The position numbers and the translations under genes were made by a program. A stretch of 64,000 bases of DNA from Dermatemys mawii. Its lineage: Eukaryota > Chordata > Testudines > Dermatemydidae. The DNA lies in contig ML677334.1 in the NCBI GenBank assembly GCA_007922305.1, forward strand, positions 62,990,333 through 63,054,332, in the 5' to 3' direction. The number at the start of each line of letters is the position of its first letter. Positions within the stretch are counted from its first letter, which is position 1. Below the pieces are notes generated by a model. It did not search any database. It saw only the letters and a program-made list of their open reading frames with translations, and was not told the origin of the DNA. This document shows, piece after piece, positions 1 through 11,725 of the stretch.

Positions 1-358
1 TGTGGAAAGTTGTTGAGCATGGAGAAGATACTTCCCTTTGCCCCAACAGTATCTCCAGTGAGGAAAAGGCTCCCTACTGAGCCTAGGAAAATCAGTGTCT
101 TCAATCTGCCAGAGGTTGTCTGTATAGCGATACGAAACATTCTCCTTCAATAGGTCAAAGTCCTATCTTTTGACTAATCATTCTGGGAGCTATGGCAAAG
201 ATTTCAGACTTAGTGCTTGATGCTGTCACTGGGCCACCGAGCTGATCTCTAATGGAGCATCTTTCAAAGATTATGGTAGTGCTATTATTTGTGTTATAGT
301 AGCATCTTGAAATCTCTTTTGAAACTGGATTCCCACTGAGTGAGGCACTATGCATATA

Positions 359-645
359 AGCGCTTGTCTGCACTTAAAACACTAGTGGCACCAGTGCATC
401 TGTGCCACTGCACCACTTCAGTGTAGACACTACCTACATTGAAGGGAGGGATACTCCTGTCAACATAGTTAATCCACTGCCCCAAGAGGTAGTAGCTAGA
501 TTAATGGAAGAATTCTTTCGTCGACCTACTGCTGTCTACACAGGGACTTAGGTTGACTTAATTATGCTGCTCTGGGGTGTGGATTTTTCACTCTGCTGAC
601 CGAATAAGTTAAACAGACCTCATTTTCTAGTGTAGACCAGGCCTA
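359..645. mobile_element. miniature hAT-like transposon with CTTGTCTACACT-type ends
   Basis: Degenerate inverted ends: GCTTGTCTGCACTTAAAA at the left and the reverse complement of TTTTCTAGTGTAGACCAGGC at the right. The interior includes GAATTCTTTCGTCGACCT, typical of a common turtle non-autonomous element. No coding capacity. A clear target duplication was not found. Confidence 0.6.
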
Positions 646-815
646 AGAGACAAACCCTGTCCCCAAAAGTGTATATTCTAAACAGACAGGACCCCCAAAT
701 GTGGGAGGGGAAACCGAGGCACAGATAAAGAAACTGACTTGCCCAAAGTTGCGGAACAAGGAATAAGATCCAGATCACCTAATTCCCTATCTATTAAACC
801 ATACTGCCTCTCTTT
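646..815 (-). repeat. MIR-like SINE fragment
   Basis: GGGAAACCGAGGCACAGAT, ACTTGCCCAAAGTT and ACCATACTGCCTCTC match the reverse strand of the MIR core and tRNA-derived head. Degenerate, hence old. Confidence 0.6.
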
Positions 816-2428
816 ACTTTTCTTTCATATTATATATGCAGATGTACTAAGTAGCATGGGCCTGCTTCTGATCTCACTTACAGAAGCATTAAACCAATGT
901 CATTCCTTTTGGCTTCAGTAGAGTAACTTCTGATTTACATAGATATACACAAAACCAAAAATCAAGGGCCAAATCATTGATCTCAGTTCCATTTTAGATA
1001 TTTCACAGTGGTGCCAGTGATGCCATTTGAGAGAAGTTGTAGACTTCCAATTAGATTACAGTCTTTGAGTTAAAAGACAACCTAGGCAACTTTAAGACAG
1101 ACCAGCTTGTCACGTTATTCCCTACAGCAGATTCTGGCCATAATTGCAGCATGAAATAAAATGGAACACATCCTCCAAACATATCAGTGCATTCATATCC
1201 AAGACATTGTTAGATAGGAAACAATTTCTGACCCAGAGAAGCAAACATTGGACAGGTAGCTTTGCTAAAATGCAAGCATGATCATTTGAAGAAACATAAA
1301 TGACTGTTTATTTTAAGGGAGGTATCAGCCACACACACGATGTAAATGCTGATTAATATCTCACTGTTTTGTAAGTGGAATCCACCGTGTGTCAGCAAAG
1401 TTTATGGCTGAATTTTTAGCCTACACAAGCTATGTACTACAATACAATTAACCAGATGGTTGGGCAGCAGTTACCTGAATCAGCTGCACTTGGACCACAA
1501 ACCAAAATAGCATAAGGTCTTGGCGTTCAACTGTGCTGGGCTGTTAGAGGAACCAAAACAATTTTGCCATATTTTCATGTTCTTTACCTTTCTATATGCT
1601 GGTTTTCAGCTCCCTGCTCATAGGATACCATTTAAATTTAAGTAAGTCTGTTTTCAGACATTTCCCAATTTTCGTTCCCATTTTACTCGTTATAGTACTT
1701 TCCATACTATTAACGGCTATTACAATACAGCAAAATGTTATGTTATGAAGCTACCTTTAGGTGTCAGTAGTGAACTTTTCATTTAGTGGAAATATCAAAT
1801 AGCTATGCTGGCTATTTATTTTCTGAGTTGTTCCCTACAAGTGTTTAGAGTGCTTTTTCAGCATCACTAGAGGGGTAGGAACCAGTTACAGAATATCCTT
1901 ACTGCCTGAAAATGGAGTAATTCTCTTCATAACAATGAATTAAATCAGGAAACTTGCACTCTGTTGAAATACAGCTTTAGGGGCAAGGACGAAAAGAGGA
2001 CAGAGTGGAAAGAGACCATACATTTACTGTGTAATTATTTTTGGTACACTTGTTAGTGTACATAGAAAAGGCCTGTTATGCACTGATTAAATCTGTGTAG
2101 CCGTTATTCAAAGAAATTGGGTAATTAGCTATTACAGCCTGTTCAAATCAAGGCAGTTTTACCCTGTGTATTTTACTGAGGCATGTGACAGTAAGTACTT
2201 CATGTTATTTTGATCATTAGACACACTTCCTTTTTCAGCTTCCCATTAGAATTATTAGCACACCATCTAGCACCATTGTAGCAGCTCTGTATCTGCTTAG
2301 TGGTACAGCACATTGTCCATCTTTTGATTTCCCTGTCCTGAGCAGGCACAGAATGCATATCATCTGGGCTGAAGTTTGGAAATGTTCCCTAATCTAATGG
2401 CATGTACTGCAATTGTTTTACTAAATTT
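816..2428. other. AT-rich intergenic stretch, nothing recognised
   Basis: No coding frame longer than chance, no repeat family recognised and no RNA gene seen. Confidence 0.5.
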
Positions 2429-2807
2429 GAGGTCTGTCAACTGATTCTAAACAAATCAATCACAATTAATCACATGATTAAAAATAATCATGATTAATTG
2501 TGCTGTTAAACAATAATAGAATACTAGTCATTTAAATATTTTGGATGTTTTTCTTCATTTTCAAATATATTGATTTCAATTATAACATGGAATATGAAGT
2601 GTGCAGTGCTCATTTTATAATTTTGATTACAAGTATTTGTACGTAAAATATTAATGAAAAAGAATTTCAGTTCATCTAATACTAATACTGTAATGCAATC
2701 TCTTAAACATGAAAGTTATACTTACAGTTGTAGAATTATCAGCCAAAAAAACCTGCACTCAAAAATAAAGCCATGTAAAACTGTAGTGCCTACAAGTTCA
2801 CTCAGTC

Positions 2808-3217
2808 CTACTTCTTCTTTAGCCAATCACTCAGACAAACACGTTTGTTTACATTTTCAGGAGATAATGCTGCCTGGTTCCTGTTTACCATTTCACCTGA
2901 CAATGAGAACAGGCATTCACATGACTCTGCTGTAGCTGGCGTTGCAAGATATTTACATGCCAGATGCGCTAAAGATTCATATATCTGGTCATGCTTCAAC
3001 CACCATTCTAGAAGACTTGTGTCCATGCCAATGACAGGTTCTCCTCAATAATGATCCAAAGCACTGTGGACTGATGCATGTTCATTTTCATCATATGAGT
3101 CAGATGCCACCAGCGGAAGGTTGATTTACTTTTTGGCGGTTTAGGTTTTGTAATTTCTGCATCACAGTGTTGCTCTTTTAAGACTTCTGAAAACATGTTC
3201 CACATCTTGTCTCTCAC
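2808..3217 (-). pseudogene. hAT transposase C-terminal dimerisation domain remnant
   Basis: A 72-codon frame (3026-2808) reads WW followed by YESLAHLACKYLATPATAES, then CLFSLSGEMVNR and a terminal ALSPENVNKRVCLSDWL. This is the layout of the hAT C-terminal dimerisation domain. An adjoining frame (3217-3008) continues the upstream protein in another phase, so at least one frameshift is present. The matching remnant in the right arm (plus strand, about 3460-3815) is split by the MITE and carries a stop. Confidence 0.75.
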
Positions 3218-3561
3218 AGGTTTCAGAAGGCACTTCAGATTCTTAAACCTTGGACTGAGTGCTGTAGTTATCTTTTGAAATCACACATTGGTACCGTCTT
3301 TGCCTTTTGTCAAATCTCAGTGAAAGTGTTCTTAAAACAAAGAACTATGTGCTGGGCCATCATCCAAGACTGCAATAACATGAAATATGACAAAATGCAG
3401 GTAAAATACAGCAGGAGACATACAATTCTCCCTCATCAGCCTGGAAGCATGTCCTCTGGAATGGTGGCCAAAGCATGAAGGGGCATATGAATGTTTAGCA
3501 TATCTGGCATATAAATACCTTGTGACGCTGTCTACAAAAATACCATGTTCTCACCTTCAGA

Positions 3562-3685
3562 CAGGGTGACCAGACAGCAAATGTGAAAAATTGCGACGAG
3601 GGTGGGGGAGTAATAAGAGCCTATATAAGAAAAAGACCTAAAAATCAGGACAGTCCCTATAAAATTGTGACATCTGGTCACCCTA
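3562..3685. mobile_element. TAGGGTGACCAGA miniature hAT element, copy 1
   Basis: Ends are CAGGGTGACCAGA and TCTGGTCACCCTA, with the interior ACAGTCCCTATAAAATTG shared with other copies in the window. Flanks CCTTCAGA/GTTTCAGA are an imperfect 8-bp target duplication. It splits the transposase remnant of the right hAT arm, so it is younger than that copy. Confidence 0.8.
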
Positions 3686-4685
3686 GTTTCAGATGACATT
3701 TTAAATAAGAAGCAGGCAGCATTAGCCTCTGTAAATGTAAACAACTGGTTTGCATTAGCAATTGTCTGAACAAGAAGTAGGACTGAGTGAACTTGTAGGC
3801 TCTTAAGTTTCACATTGTTTTATTTTTGAGTGCAATTATGTAACAAAAGAAATCTACAACTGTATGATGATATTCACGATAAAGAGATTGTTCTACAGTA
3901 CTTATATGCGGTGAACTGAGAAATACTAGTTCTTTTGTTTATAATTTTTATAATGCAAATATTTGTAGTAAAAATAATAATAATAAAAAGTGAGCACTGC
4001 ACACCTTGCATTCTGTGTTGTAATTGAGCTCAATATATTTTAAAATGTAGAAAAACATTGAAAAATATTTAATAAATTTCAATTAGTATTCTACTATTGT
4101 TTAACAGTGTGATTAAAACTACGATTAATCACAATTACTTTTTTAATTTGTAATTAATTTTTGAGTTAATTGTGTGAGTTAACTGTGATTAATTAACAGC
4201 CTCCTAATTTTGTATCACAACACATTTTTTTACCCCATATGAAAGTATCTAGTGCATGATGTGAAAAGTTTTTGTACTCTTGAGGTAAGTTTTTTCCATC
4301 TTGGCTGACATTTTTTTGGCACTCATGCAGAAAATCTGCACCAGAAATCCTAATGCTAGAAAGTCTACCACATGCAGATTGCATGTAGAATTGATATACG
4401 AACAGAATACAATTGTATGGTGTGAACGCACGCAATTGTTAGCGCATCATATGTCTATACTGAAACATTGTTCTCATTAATTTGTGCATTGAGAACATGT
4501 CTTTTATAAAATATAAGATTCTACAGTAAGGGTTCAGAGCTCAGAGGTAACATTGTAAGATGTGTGTTTGGGACTGTAATATATTTAAGACTTCTAGATT
4601 TTGTAGGGTTTATTAATTTCATTTTGGGGGTTATTTTTTACCAGTTTTTTTAGTTTTATTTAGATGTCTAAAAGTCAGGGGTTTT

Positions 4686-4886
4686 CAGGGCTCTCTTTGT
4701 CTACACTGTGACATTCCCTAGTGTCCTTCAACATTATACTGTCTCAAACAGTGCTATATTAAAGCACACTAGGGAAACATCAGAATTCACCAGCAATGCT
4801 TATTCGAACTAATTAATATGCCACACATTAGTGTGCAATGACACCTCTATAGTCCCTATTATTGTTCCATGTAGACAAGCCCTCAG
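4686..4886. mobile_element. miniature transposon with GGGCTTGTCTACA ends
   Basis: Left end CAGGGCTCTCTTTGTCTACA. The right end TGTAGACAAGCCCTCAG is its inverted counterpart with a small gap. No coding. Confidence 0.6.
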
Positions 4887-5522
4887 ATGCAAATAATCAT
4901 TTCTGGTGTTTTTTGGGTGTTTAGTGGATAAATAATATTTTGTTGGTTTGATTTGATTTCATGTATTGGGGTATTTTATCAGTGTTTCTCAGTTAAAACC
5001 TAGAGTCAGAAATCCTATAAATACTGTAGTGCATTTTTGACAGTGCTGAAGGATGATGGGGAATATGTATTTGTGCAATTCAAACTTTCATAACATCCTA
5101 CTTTAAAGTATACATGTGTCAGCTTCACTGTGTGCATGGTGAGACAGATGTGACTACATGTCAGACTTGACACATGCGGTATGTTAATACTATATTGTTT
5201 TTCCTCCACAGTATTTTCGTATTGCTTTCTCTCTCTTTTTCTTTTTAAGACCCAGGTAACTCTGGATTCTCTTAACATGAATTAAGGCAAAACTATCTCT
5301 CTCAAGCACAGGTTTCTTATGAGTCTAGCTTTCCCTCACATCATTATAAAACTGATGTTTTTAAACCAACTGTTCCTTGCCATGATTTAGATTTCCTGCC
5401 AGTATGAGGCACATCACTAGTGTCCAGAGACTGTCGTCAAAACATAAACTAAGACTGTTTGAACTAGTTCAAACATTAATAGAAATTATCATTCTGTTGA
5501 AAATAATTTCTAAACAGTAAAC

Positions 5523-6580
5523 AGAGCTGGATGGAGAATGGAAAGTACTTTTAATGGAAGATTTCAACATTTTTTTATGTTCTGATTAGGAACAAATCTG
5601 CTCCCACTCCGCATCCCCCATTGAAATCTTTTTTGCTAGTACATTTCAGGGAGAAAATGTTTGGTGTTGAGCTGCTTATTTTGATTGACATTTTTAAAAT
5701 CATTGTGATGGAGTGGACTCCCCACACTAGGCTTGTCAAAGCTTAATTAGGACAGTTGGGCCCAATCAGCTAATTAGGCTGCAAGCAGGGGATATTTAGT
5801 TTGGAGGCAGCTAATTAAGGACAGGCTTACCAGTGCAGGAACTGGCAGACCATGTATAAAGCCAGATAGCTGCCTGTGGAAAGGCAGGGAAGTAAGCTGT
5901 AGACACCTCCTGAGGGGAGAGAGATGAAGGCTGGCAAACCCAGAGAATGGAGAAGCCAGATATGTAGGAAGAAGTCTAAGGAAACAGCAGCAAGTGGAAG
6001 GACTATACAAGGACTGGGGCTGCTTGTTATGGGGTCCCTGAGCTGTAACCTAATGTAGTAAGCAGGCCTGGGTTCCCCTACTAGGCACTGGGGAGTGGCA
6101 AAGGCATTGGAGGTGCCAGCCAGCCAGATGGTCTGGAAAGACTGTCGAATTCCCCCCAAAAGGAGGACTTTAGTGACCTGGCTGGAGGGCCAAGTCACAG
6201 AGAGGAAGCTGCAGACCTGAGAGTGAGCAGGGCGGCAGAGTGAGACAAGACAGGAGAAGACAACATCAGAGGGAGAGCACAAGCTGCCGGAGCTGATCCC
6301 CAGGATGGCCAGCAGGTGGTGCTGCTCACAGTGAGTGAACCCCATGACAATAATACAAATTATAAAAATAAAAAACATTTCAGAACCAAAAAACCCTTTT
6401 GAAAGGAAATACTGAAATGTTGTTCTGAAAAATGTCAACACTGTACATTTCAATGGGGTCAGAACCTTTCTTGCCCCCCTAACTTCAGCAAAATTCACAA
6501 TTGCACAAAGCATTTTGATTTAAGTGGACCTGCATTTTGACAGAAAATGGTTCCAGAAAAAATGTTTCCAACCAGCTCTA
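5523..6580. mobile_element. AGAGCTGG palindromic element interrupted by a solo LTR
   Basis: The left end AGAGCTGGATGGAGAA and right end TTTCCAACCAGCTCT are inverted, with self-complementary A/T-rich interior pieces on both sides. The 646-bp LTR lies between them. The same AGAGCTGGTTGAAAAT end recurs at 12811. Confidence 0.5.
5704..6349 (+). mobile_element. solo LTR of an LTR retrotransposon
   Basis: The 646-bp block begins TGTGATGGAG and ends CCATGACA (TG...CA). It has a TATAAA at 5855-5860 and is flanked by ATCAT/ATAAT, four of five bases alike. Base composition is much richer in GC than the flanks. The 228-codon antisense frame inside it has no recognisable protein. Orientation is inferred from the TATA box. 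Confidence 0.6.
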
Positions 6581-6664
6581 TCAGTAACACTCATCCCAGT
6601 ATGTTCACAATTATCATGCACAAATAATGACAGTCAATCAATCAGCAGTATCATTGAGAGAGCT

Positions 6665-7375
6665 ACAGCAAGGCTAAGATTTATAAATTCAGAAATGACC
6701 ATTAGACGTATAGTCTGAAATTCTCTGTCATAAGTTGTTAAACTTCACCCACTAACTTGTCTTTGGCTAAAGCATATCTTCCAGAAAAGCGCTTAGTCTT
6801 GATCTGAAGGCACCAAGTGATGGAGAATCCATTACTTTCCTGGTTAGCTGGTACCAAAGTTTAATCACCGTCACTTGAAAAAAAGTGTGCCTTATTTGTC
6901 TAGTTTCAGCTTCCAGTCTCTGGTTTTCACTGTGCCATTCTCTTCTAGATTAAAGAGCTGGTAACTAGACCCTAATCAAGTCACCTTTCAGTCTGCTTTT
7001 GGATTAAACTAAACAGATTGAGCTGTAAGTCTCACTATGAGGCATTTTCTCTAGCTTTATTCTGCATCTGCTCCAATTTTACAACATCCTTTTTAAAACA
7101 ACGACACCAGAATTGCATGCAATATTCCAGTGTCAGTCTCACCAATGCCATATTCTGAAATCAAAATCACCTCTCTACTTCTATTCCTCTGTTTATATAG
7201 CTAAGAATCACATTAGCCCTTTAGTCACAGCACTGTACTGTACATATTTCAGTTGCTTTCCATTATGGCCCCTAAACCCTTCTCAGAGTCACGGTTTTCC
7301 AGGATATAGTTCCCCTTTCTGTGGATATGGCCTGCACTCCTTTTTCATCATGTTTTTGGGAATGATTGTTTTAAC
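6665..7375 (-). mobile_element. CR1 LINE 3' fragment
   Basis: The reverse complement matches CR1 ORF2 C-terminus and 3' tail text. Examples on the plus strand: GATGGAGAATCCATTACTT, ATTAAAGAGCTGGTAACTAG, CTAAACAGATTGAGCTGTAAG and ACACCAGAATTGCATGC. Heavily decayed, 5' truncated. Confidence 0.75.
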
Positions 7376-8809
7376 AGTCAATCTCAGAGAGGCTAAATTA
7401 GAAGAGAAGGATGTATACTACATCTTTTTCCAGCCAGAGCTGGCTGAATTCACCCGACCACCAGTGTAGAGCCTAGTGGGCGAAAGCAGAAGGCAGCTGA
7501 ATCCTTCACTTTGCCAGCTTCAGGGGATCAGTGATGTCTAAAAATGGGATTGTTATAGCAACCAGGGGCATATGCTGATTTGGCACATAGCCATGGCAGG
7601 TGCGGATTCTATAGAACCCTCCCTGGAGCTTGTGACAGAGCGCATCTTTACCCAGATTTCCTGAGGGAGAGTTGTCCTGGAGGCACCACTTGCCTTCTCT
7701 CCTCTCGGTGCATTTCTTAAGAAGTCAGCTAGCACCAATGAGGTCAATCTGTCCCAGTTGCTTTAAATCATCAGGTAATAGGTCTTCTGCAACAGTGTCT
7801 TACACAGAAGGCCAATTCATCTCTTTCCTTAAAACTCACAGAGGGAATATGAAGGCTCTCAAAGATAAACCATCAAAACAAAAATGTATTGTACACTAGA
7901 AAAAAGGTACAGGGGAAGATGGAGTTATCTGCACTGCTCTATGACTTTATCTTATCATCCAGTTTGCTAGTGTGTGTGTGAGAGAGAGAAAGAACTGTTT
8001 TGTCTGGGCACTTTAGAATTTAAGCTTCTTGAAACCAAGATTGTGTCTATGTTTTGTACATCAATGGTGCTCAATTAAAAAAAATAGTGGTAGCCATTTT
8101 TTTTGATGGATTTGTTCTTAATTCCTGATTATGACACTTAATTTCAGAAAGATATAGTCTGAGCATAAATAGGGTTAAACAGTAGAGATGAAGAAACTTC
8201 ATCCGTCAAACTGGAGATTATTCTAGCTTTCCTAAAACAAAGAAAGCAGTTACTTTAATAAACTCATGTAAAAATTTGTGTTTTTAGGGGTTAGAAATCT
8301 TTTAAAGTGCAGATAATTCTTTTTGTGTTGTAAAAAGCTGTCTTTTAAATGATCTGTAGAAAGGATGTCCATGGCAGCAGTGAAAATATACCAGCTTAAT
8401 AAATTGCATCTCTGTCTCTCACACACGTGAAATATTTCCCTTTGTGACCTTGTTTTATTACATGTTTAATGCACTTGTATCCTTGAGATGCTGAAATGTA
8501 TTCATCAATACAGTACGTAAAAAGACTTGGATAACATGAATATGCCATCAATTGTCTTAAGAGTTTGCAATTTATGCAAATATAGTGTAAAGGAATTTAA
8601 GAAATATGACCAGACTATTTTCTTGTAAGGAGCAATGGAGTTTTGACTATGTATATCATTGTAACGTTCATAGATTCTGATCTTAATTCATGAACAAGCT
8701 CCTGAGGGGCAGTGAGGTCCTGGCCCGTGACTAGGGCTCCTAGGCACTACAGTAATACAGTTTTGTAATTATAATGTAATGATTACATCATCCTAATGTA
8801 TATTGTAGA
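7376..8809. other. intergenic stretch, possible L2-type tail only
   Basis: Around 8011-8080, TTTAAGCTTCTTGAAACCAAGA and a following GGTGCTCAATTAA resemble an L2/MIR-type 3' tail. The rest shows nothing recognisable. Confidence 0.3.
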
Positions 8810-9006
8810 CCAAGCCTGCACAACTCAGAAAGCAGCGAGGGCCATATTACTGCAAAAAACTCAGCTGTGGGCTGAAAAGCCCCACCCCCATCCACTTCCC
8901 CCCAACCCACCGTTTGGCTTGCCCCACCCCTACTCATCCACCATGGGCCGCACAGTGAGCCTGTGTGGGCCGCATGTGGCCCCGGGGCCGCATGTTGTGC
9001 AGGTCT
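8810..9006. mobile_element. 197-bp miniature hAT element with perfect 8-bp target duplication
   Basis: ATTGTAGA at 8802-8809 and again at 9007-9014 flanks ends CCAAGCCTGCACAAC and the inverse of GTTGTGCAGGTCT. The interior is GC-rich (GGGCCGCATGTGGCCC). The open frames across it in both strands are composition artefacts. Confidence 0.85.
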
Positions 9007-10548
9007 ATTGTAGATGTTTTCAAAAGCATCACGTAAAATATTATGGTATTCTGACCAGTGGAAAAAAGGCATCTGCATCCTTAAAATGGCAAGAATACTA
9101 GTACATTTGCATATACAATGCCTCTGGGAAGAGTCAAGCTCACCCTGTGGAAGCAGGCATCAACAATGGGATTCCAGGTGTACATTGGAGGAAAGGATGT
9201 GGGACAGTGAGAAGATGTTGCACTCAGCTATAGTAAAAATTCCCAGTAAACATTGGAGTCTGCAGCTTGAATAAACTTAAACAAACATTTGTGTATGCCA
9301 GAGAGATTTATTGAGGGTGTAGCAAATGTTGTGGTAAAGTACTGTAGTGTTTCCCAGCCTGGGCAGAGCACCAGCTGGATCGATGCCTTGCAGTATGCAC
9401 ACACTAATTCACAAAGGAATAAGGGGGCTACCGAAAAGCATGCTCTTCTCTTCCCCTTGAAGTAGTGAAGTGTTTTCTGTAATCATTATTTCTTGTTGTT
9501 CCCTGTCACTATGGACCCGAAGCACATTTTTGGTGCTAAACAAATAAATGATTATATTAATGCTTTTTTCCCCTGCTGGGCAAGATTAAGATCGAAGGTG
9601 AAGAAAGAAGAAAACAGTCTTGAATTACAAAGAAAAAGCAGCTCTTATTTTTTTCTTGGCCACAGTAAAATTGTCAAAAAGCCGAGATACAGCAGTCAAT
9701 TGCTGGGCCAAGAGGGTTTCTCACAGCTCATGTGTTGACTAGCCTTCATTTTCTGGAAAAAGATTACATTCTACATAGTTTACCTCTTTAATAGATCTTA
9801 CAGAGCTGACCTTTTCTTGGGCCCTTTCCTGGATCTATTAACCGTGACACTGGGTTCCATCTAGGCCATTGGCCTCTAGCATTAATTTTAAATAGTTTTG
9901 TTAATGTTTTCCAGTTTTTGTTGGCACTCCCTGCAGAGTTCTACGATGGATTCCATCTGAACCTGATGTCTGGCTAGTCTTCAGATATTCAGTTCCCTGG
10001 TTCCACTCTTCTGGCAAGAATGTGATTGTCTTCAGGTTTTCCCCATCTCTCCCCTTTTTGAGATACGTTTTTCCCATCTGGCATCTGCATTTCATCTCTC
10101 TTTATTGAACTAAAGGTAAATAATTAAGTTTTAAAGAATTCTAGGAATAGTCCGTGCTCCGCTTAAAAACCAGAACCAGCCTGGACTTCATTTTTTTTCA
10201 AACTTCTTCTTTCCTTCTTTTTTTTTATTTTTTAACTACTTCTTCCCTTCCTGCAAAACACATCTGACTTTATTCTACTCTACGGTCTGCAGTCTCTCTT
10301 GGCCAGAACCAGTTCAGTACTAGTTCAGACAGCCTAGCAGTCCTGCATAAGCTACTGTTATGTCTCTTTCAAACAAGATAGTAAATTCATTGTGTCTTTT
10401 ACGGTATGCTTGTACCGTGATTAACATAATGGGGCTCTGTCCCAGCCTTTACTCAATACTTAATTCAAGTAAGGAGTTATAATAAAAAATAGCAGTATGT
10501 CACAACCTTCAAGACTCAACTGTCAAGTTAATGATAGAGTCCAGCCAA
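9007..10548. other. intergenic stretch, nothing recognised apart from a pyrimidine tract
   Basis: A T/C-rich tract lies at about 10190-10255. No coding or repeat family recognised. Confidence 0.4.
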
Positions 10549-10671
10549 TTCAATACCAGACAGCAAGTGTGAAAAATCAGGCCAGAGAGTGGCCGGTAAT
10601 AGGCACTTATATAATACAAAGCCTGGCATATAGGGCCTGTCTCTATAAAATTGGGACATTTAGTCACCCTA
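10549..10671. mobile_element. TAGGGTGACCAGA miniature hAT element, copy 2 (degenerate)
   Basis: The interior CAGCAAGTGTGAAAAATCAG and the right end TTTAGTCACCCTA match the family. The left terminus is mutated. Confidence 0.7.
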
Positions 10672-10737
10672 GAGCAGACTAGCCTGAACTGATGGCTAGG
10701 AACTCAATTCAGGCAAATTGTGTCACCTGGATAATCA

Positions 10738-10860
10738 GTCAGAATCATAAGCTTTAAGGCCAGAAGGGACCACTGTATTATCTAGACAGATCTCCTGTGT
10801 AACAGAGAGCATACAATTTCATCCAGTACTCCTGTATTGAGCCCACGAGATTGGGTCTAG
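10738..10860 (-). mobile_element. CR1 3' end fragment
   Basis: AAGGCCAGAAGGGACCACTG, ATCTAGACAGATCTCCTG and TTCATCCAGTACTCCTGTAT are the reverse strand of the standard CR1 3' tail. Confidence 0.75.
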
Positions 10861-11644
10861 CTAAACAAAATCTGTGACAGAAATGGCAGTTTCTTGAAAT
10901 ATCTTTGGGAAATTTTACTCTGTTAAGTTTATATATTATTGTGGGCCAGGGATTGCATGTAATTCCATGGATCAGGATGCCCATAATTCCTTCAGAAACT
11001 AAGAACTCTGTATGGGTGGATATGGTGGGGAGGGAGATTGGGCACATTATCTCAGGTTATAACACCTTCAGAGAAGTATCACCACTTGGAGAGACTTGCC
11101 TATACTAGTTCAACAGACAAGGAATGGACTTTAGCCTGAGTTTAGACTGACTCAAGACCTTGTATCGAAAGGGAGCTCCAGCCTTTCTTTGGAAGGGTAG
11201 CAAAGACTTTGGCCTACTTAAACCCTATGAGTCTGATGGGTAGCCTCTGGTAAGCTTTTGGCATACATATAGGAACTTTTATTTTCTCTGAAATGCTTTC
11301 ACCTTAAGAATAAATGTGCTTGCTTAGAAAGAGCTTTGTGTTGACTTGTGACTGCTGGCAATTACAGATATTCATAGCCTTCAAAGAGAAACTAAAGTGC
11401 ATATGCTGGGCCATTTAGGTAGTCTGGCTTGCTGGAGATATCACAGTATAGGCAGGGAACTGTGTAACCTAGCAAAAACCCTTTCAGCAATCAGAGAGAC
11501 ATAGATCTCTTCCCAACAGAGGTATCGATCAAGGAGCCAGGAACAGCAAGTGAGTGTCCTTGAGGGTCAACAGATGGGGAATACAGGTGCAGTTGCCCTG
11601 AACTGTGAAAGACCTCCAGTCTGATTTGAAGACATGAAAAGATA

Positions 11645-11725
11645 GAGAAGCCATCATTTCTCTTGGTAGTTTCCTCCAATGATTAATCAGCCTTTCTGTT
11701 AAAAAATTGTGCCTTTAAAGCCCAC
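11645..11725 (-). mobile_element. short CR1 fragment
   Basis: CCTCCAATGATTAATCAGCC followed by TTAAAAAATTGTGCC matches the reverse strand of CR1 ORF2 C-terminal sequence. Very short and decayed. Confidence 0.45.

Larger units (their letters stand above)
2429..4206. mobile_element. two hAT transposon 3' ends in head-to-head inverted arrangement
   Basis: The left part (2429 to about 3.2 kb) reads as a minus-strand hAT 3' end, the right part (about 3.25-4206) as a plus-strand copy of the same 3' end. Shared landmarks include CTGTTAAACAATA, GTGCAGTGCTCA, CTACAAGTTCACTCAGTCC and GATTAATCACAATTA near both termini. Both arms carry the coding remnant of the transposase C-terminus. The right copy is interrupted at 3562-3685 by a smaller element. 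Confidence 0.7.

Noticed and set aside
5827..6513. 228-codon minus-strand frame
   Set aside because: It lies antisense across the solo LTR and its flank, is Leu/Ser-rich without any domain, and crosses the repeat boundary.
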